From positions 1 through 37,206 of the forward strand of contig JBJXFI010000273.1 in assembly GCA_046154695.1 (NCBI GenBank): a DNA stretch of 37,206 nucleotides, given 5' to 3'. The translations under genes were made by a program, and so were the position numbers. Positions 33,319 to 37,206 of the stretch are shown piece after piece (the first letter of the stretch is position 1; every line of letters starts with the position of its first letter). This DNA is from DALYLB01 sp046154695. GTDB lineage: Bacteria > Acidobacteriota > Blastocatellia > RBC074. The notes below the pieces were generated by a model, which was not told the DNA's origin, ran no database searches, and saw only the letters and a program-made list of their open reading frames with translations.

Positions 33319-33843
33319 TCAAGATATCTTGTCGAGCCCCTGTTCGAGATAACTTTGGCGAAGTTCGTGGTATGCCCTGCCGCTGTGTTCGACGGAGAGC
33401 AGGGCCGCACCGGAGAGTTCTTTTTTGACGACGGCGGGAGAGCCGGCGGCCAGTGTGCGGGGAGGAATGATCGTGCCGGGGGTGACGACGCCGCCGGCCG
33501 CGACCATCGCGCTGTGTCCGACAACCGCCTGGTGAAGAATGATGGCGCCCATTCCGACGACCGCGCCCGATTCGATGCGGCATCCCTCGAGCAGGGCCCC
33601 GTGGCCAATGGTCACATCCTCTTCGAGAATCGTCGCGTGTTCGTGTGTCGTGTGAAGAACGGCGTTGTCCTGCACGTTCGATCCCCGGCCGATGACGATC
33701 CGGCCCTCGTCGCCGCGCAGCACGACGCCGTACCAGATGCTGGCGCCGTCGCCGATCTCGACATTGCCGATGACCACGGCGGTCGGAGCGATGAAGACGT
33801 CCCTGCCAATCCGGGGGCGGGCGCCTCGATATTCGACGATCAT
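33319..33843 (-). CDS. Gamma-carbonic anhydrase-like left-handed beta-helix protein
   Basis: A 174-residue hexapeptide-repeat protein of the gamma-CA/YrdA/PaaY group, with successive I/V-G-x4 turns (IGNVEIGDGASIWYGVVLRGD, IGRGSNVQDNAVLH). Active gamma-CA bind zinc through three histidines across trimer faces. H64 (VLH) and H81 (IGHG) are in place. The third, expected five residues after H81, is E86 here (GHGALLEGC), so the metal site is altered or the protein is not a carbonic anhydrase. Its ATG overlaps the pgsA stop as ATGA, implying translational coupling. It is the last gene of the run that starts with two microcompartment shell genes, which recalls CcmM of carboxysomes, but no Rubisco is present. 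Confidence 0.85.
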   Translation of the reverse strand: MIVEYRGARPRIGRDVFIAPTAVVIGNVEIGDGASIWYGVVLRGDEGRIVIGRGSNVQDNAVLHTTHEHATILEEDVTIGHGALLEGCRIESGAVVGMGAIILHQAVVGHSAMVAAGGVVTPGTIIPPRTLAAGSPAVVKKELSGAALLSVEHSGRAYHELRQSYLEQGLDKIS

Positions 33844-34571
33844 TGTCGCGATCCCTCCCGCGCGGTGCTTCCAGCCGCCCGCGCCCGGGCATCGATCCCG
33901 AGCCGGTCCCGGGCATCGAGATAGAATTGGTAGAAATAGCCGTACATCGACCAGCAGGACGAGACCACCACCAGCCACAACACTCCGCGTCCGAGGCCGT
34001 AAAAGAGGACGCGCCAATCCAGCCAGTTCATCTCGCCGGGGCCGAAGAGATGGCCGAGCGCGGCGCTCATCTGCGGCACGGTCCAGAAGGCGATGATCGG
34101 CAGCGCCTTCGTTTCGACCGGCGGCCCGCCATCGACGGAGGAGGTGATCAACAGGGCGATCGTCACGACCTGCGAGAACATCTTGATCTTGCCGGCCTTC
34201 GACGCGGGGATCGCCCATCCCTCGGCGGCGGCGATCGAGCGCAGCCCCGAGACCGCGAATTCACGGCCGACGATGATCACGACTGCCCAGGCCGGCGCGA
34301 GCCGATTCTCCACCAGCGAGATGAACGCCGCTGAAATGAGCAGCTTGTCCGCGATCGGATCGAGCAGAATCCCCAGCCGCGAGACCTGTTTCCACCGGCG
34401 CGCCACCCATCCATCGAGCACATCCGTGATCGCCGCGATCAAAAACAGCGTGACGCCCGCCACGTGCTGCGGCAGCCCCATCCAGCTCTCCGAGAATCGC
34501 GTCAGCAGCACCACGACCAGCAGCGGGACGAGGAAGATGCGCGACAGCGTGAGTGTGTTCGGGAGATTCAT
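33840..34571 (-). CDS. pgsA: CDP-diacylglycerol-glycerol-3-phosphate 3-phosphatidyltransferase
   Basis: A 243-residue integral membrane enzyme that makes phosphatidylglycerol phosphate, the first committed step of anionic phospholipid synthesis. It has the CDP-alcohol phosphotransferase motif in full: D50-x2-D53-G54-x2-A57-R58-x8-G67-x3-D71-x3-D75. Opening MNLPNTLTLSRIFLVP is typical of PgsA. Several hydrophobic helices follow, with an extra hydrophilic stretch around 145-185 and a basic C-terminal tail, making it longer than the usual 180-200 residues. It starts 3 bp after the nadE stop and overlaps the gamma-CA-like gene by 4 bp, so it is tightly embedded in this operon. Other CDP-alcohol acceptors cannot be excluded. 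Confidence 0.92.
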   Translation of the reverse strand: MNLPNTLTLSRIFLVPLLVVVLLTRFSESWMGLPQHVAGVTLFLIAAITDVLDGWVARRWKQVSRLGILLDPIADKLLISAAFISLVENRLAPAWAVVIIVGREFAVSGLRSIAAAEGWAIPASKAGKIKMFSQVVTIALLITSSVDGGPPVETKALPIIAFWTVPQMSAALGHLFGPGEMNWLDWRVLFYGLGRGVLWLVVVSSCWSMYGYFYQFYLDARDRLGIDARARAAGSTAREGSRQ

Positions 34572-34574
34572 AGA

Positions 34575-36347
<1,773 letters not shown>

Positions 36348-36365
36348 GCCATTTGCTTCGATACC

Positions 36366-36635
36366 TCAGTCCGTGATTTCGACCGTATCGATGATGCCGA
36401 CGATCGCCGCGTCCACGGGGCGATCCTTCAATCCCTCGGCCAGCCGGGCGCTGCTGCCCGAGACGACCAGGACCTTCTCGCGAAACCCCGCGCCGACGGT
36501 ATCGATCGCAACCAGATAACTATTCTCATCCTCGCCCGTCAGGGTAATCGGGCGCACGAGCAGCAGTTTCCTGCCCTCCAGGCGCGGATCCTTCCGCGTG
36601 GCGACGACGGTGCCGATGATGCGTCCGATGATCAT
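36366..36635 (-). CDS. Bacterial microcompartment pentamer shell protein (EutN/CcmL)
   Basis: An 89-residue BMC-P protein that forms pentamers capping the vertices of icosahedral protein shells. It reads MIIGRIIGTVVATRKDPRLEGRKLLL..., then VAIDTVGAGFREKVLVVSGSSAR and a C-terminal AAIVGIIDTVEI strand, matching EutN/CcmL from end to end. Length is normal. It lies 60 bp downstream of the hexamer shell gene and 18 bp upstream of nadE. Closed shells require both BMC-H and BMC-P, so the pair gives a minimal shell set. Cargo enzymes cannot be assigned from the shell genes. Confidence 0.94.
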   Translation of the reverse strand: MIIGRIIGTVVATRKDPRLEGRKLLLVRPITLTGEDENSYLVAIDTVGAGFREKVLVVSGSSARLAEGLKDRPVDAAIVGIIDTVEITD

Positions 36636-36695
36636 GTTGAATCCGGGATGACTCCGGACGACGGCGGGAACCGATGCGAGCGATCCCTCCGCATC

Positions 36696-36986
36696 CTATT
36701 TCTTGTTTCTCGATTCGGGCGTGACCGGCATATTCTCGTCGACCGACGAATGCGGGCGCGGAATCACATGCACGCTGACCAGTTCTCCGACGCGCCGCGC
36801 CGCCGCCGCGCCGGCATCGGTCGCCGCCTTCACCGCCGCCACATCTCCACGAACGATCGCCGTCACGAATCCGCCGCCGATCTTCTCATATCCGACCAGG
36901 GAGACGTTGGCCGACTTGACCATCGCGTCGGCGGCCTCGATCAGCGCCACCAGCCCCTTCGTCTCGATCATTCCAAGTGCTTCCAT
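36696..36986 (-). CDS. Bacterial microcompartment hexamer shell protein (BMC-H, EutM/PduA type)
   Basis: A 96-residue BMC-H protein that tiles the facets of a microcompartment shell as hexamers with a central pore. It begins MEALGMIETKGLVALIEAADAMVK and continues LVGYEKIGGGFVTAIVRGDVAAVKAATDAG, ending RRVGELVSVHVIPRPH, which is strongly EutM/PduA-like. The pore loop is KIGGG, where PduA has KIGSG, so the pore is lined by glycine rather than serine. The last 18 residues (SSVDENMPVTPESRNKK) are polar and variable. The start at 36986 is preferred over one 24 codons upstream because the protein then begins exactly where the family does; AGGAG is 12 nt upstream. It is the first gene of the five-gene run. 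Confidence 0.95.
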   Translation of the reverse strand: MEALGMIETKGLVALIEAADAMVKSANVSLVGYEKIGGGFVTAIVRGDVAAVKAATDAGAAAARRVGELVSVHVIPRPHSSVDENMPVTPESRNKK

Positions 36987-37122
36987 TGTCGTTTGCCGCT
37001 CCTGAGAATGGTTCGGAGTTCCGCCTTCAAGCGAAACAATAAATAGCGAAATAGCCAAAGCGGTCCCGCCTGAAGGCCAATGGCATTAAGTTTAGAGGGT
37101 GTACTGAAATTCTTTTGCCTCA

Positions 37123-37206
37123 ACCCGCGAAGCGGGTGGCAGCATATAGCCTGGGGCGTAAGCCCCAGGACCGCATCGAAAACGCTCGCAAGCCCGTGAA
37201 ACGGGC
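37123..37206. repeat. Triple-hairpin intergenic repeat (cut by window edge)
   Basis: Three small palindromes in a row: ACCCGC-gaa-GCGGGT (37123-37137), CCTGGGGC-gtaa-GCCCCAGG (37150-37169) and GCCCGT-gaa-ACGGGC (37192-37206). The first and third share the GAA loop and a similar stem, which suggests one composite element repeated elsewhere in the genome. It lies upstream of the shell-gene operon. No gene is visible from 37059 to the right edge. Confidence 0.65.

Noticed and set aside
33231..33428. Small plus-strand frame starting with repeated MGL units
   Set aside because: It is a translation of the tandem 9-bp repeat in the terminator and continues antisense to the gamma-CA-like gene.

Overview
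The window looks like a chromosomal segment of a GC-rich, diderm, heterotrophic bacterium, most plausibly an acidobacterium (Blastocatellia-like). The evidence is a 1197-residue Oar-type TonB-dependent outer-membrane protein with an N-terminal carboxypeptidase-regulatory domain, a POTRA-less BamA-like barrel, several Sec and Tat signal peptides, dispersed palindromic repeats in the intergenic spaces and a mixed set of catabolic, stress and signalling genes. The taxonomic call is inference. No RNA genes, CRISPR arrays, transposases or phage genes were found.

Layout, left to right. (1) 1-3860, minus strand: a strong promoter drives thiolase and a zinc-ribbon TPR protein; recA follows with its own candidate promoter/operator and runs off the left edge. 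(2) 3908-5326: a secreted protein of unknown function. (3) 5584-11631, minus strand: a NarL-type response regulator and a 1648-residue soluble histidine kinase with ten PAS domains and one GAF domain. (4) 12212-16651, plus strand, divergent from the kinase: pspA, a two-TM coiled-coil protein, an exported TonB-C-domain protein and a two-module AAA+ ATPase, followed by an ArgH-like lyase. (5) 18274-19348, minus strand: an overlapping pair, a DUF1287 lipoprotein and a SET-domain protein, separated from the lyase by a 33-bp perfect inverted repeat. (6) 19487-27529, minus strand: a sugar-acid catabolic cluster (two exported enolase-superfamily dehydratases, an Oar-like receptor, a membrane-anchored RraA-like aldolase) with a near-consensus promoter carrying a GntR/FadR-type palindrome, and a terminator at the far end. 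(7) 27625-31434, minus strand: anti-sigma-like protein, sigma factor, CutC, MscL. (8) 31827-33218, plus strand: a BamA-like barrel protein. (9) 33319-36986, minus strand: a compact five-gene run of a microcompartment hexamer shell protein, a pentamer shell protein, NAD synthetase, PgsA and a gamma-carbonic anhydrase-like protein. A triple-hairpin repeat ends the window.

Three assemblies stand out: the PspA/AAA+ membrane-stress module, which resembles the ESCRT-III/Vps4 pairing; the microcompartment shell genes coupled to nadE, pgsA and a gamma-CA-like gene with no recognisable core enzyme in view; and the sugar-acid cluster in which all enzymes carry export or anchor signals.
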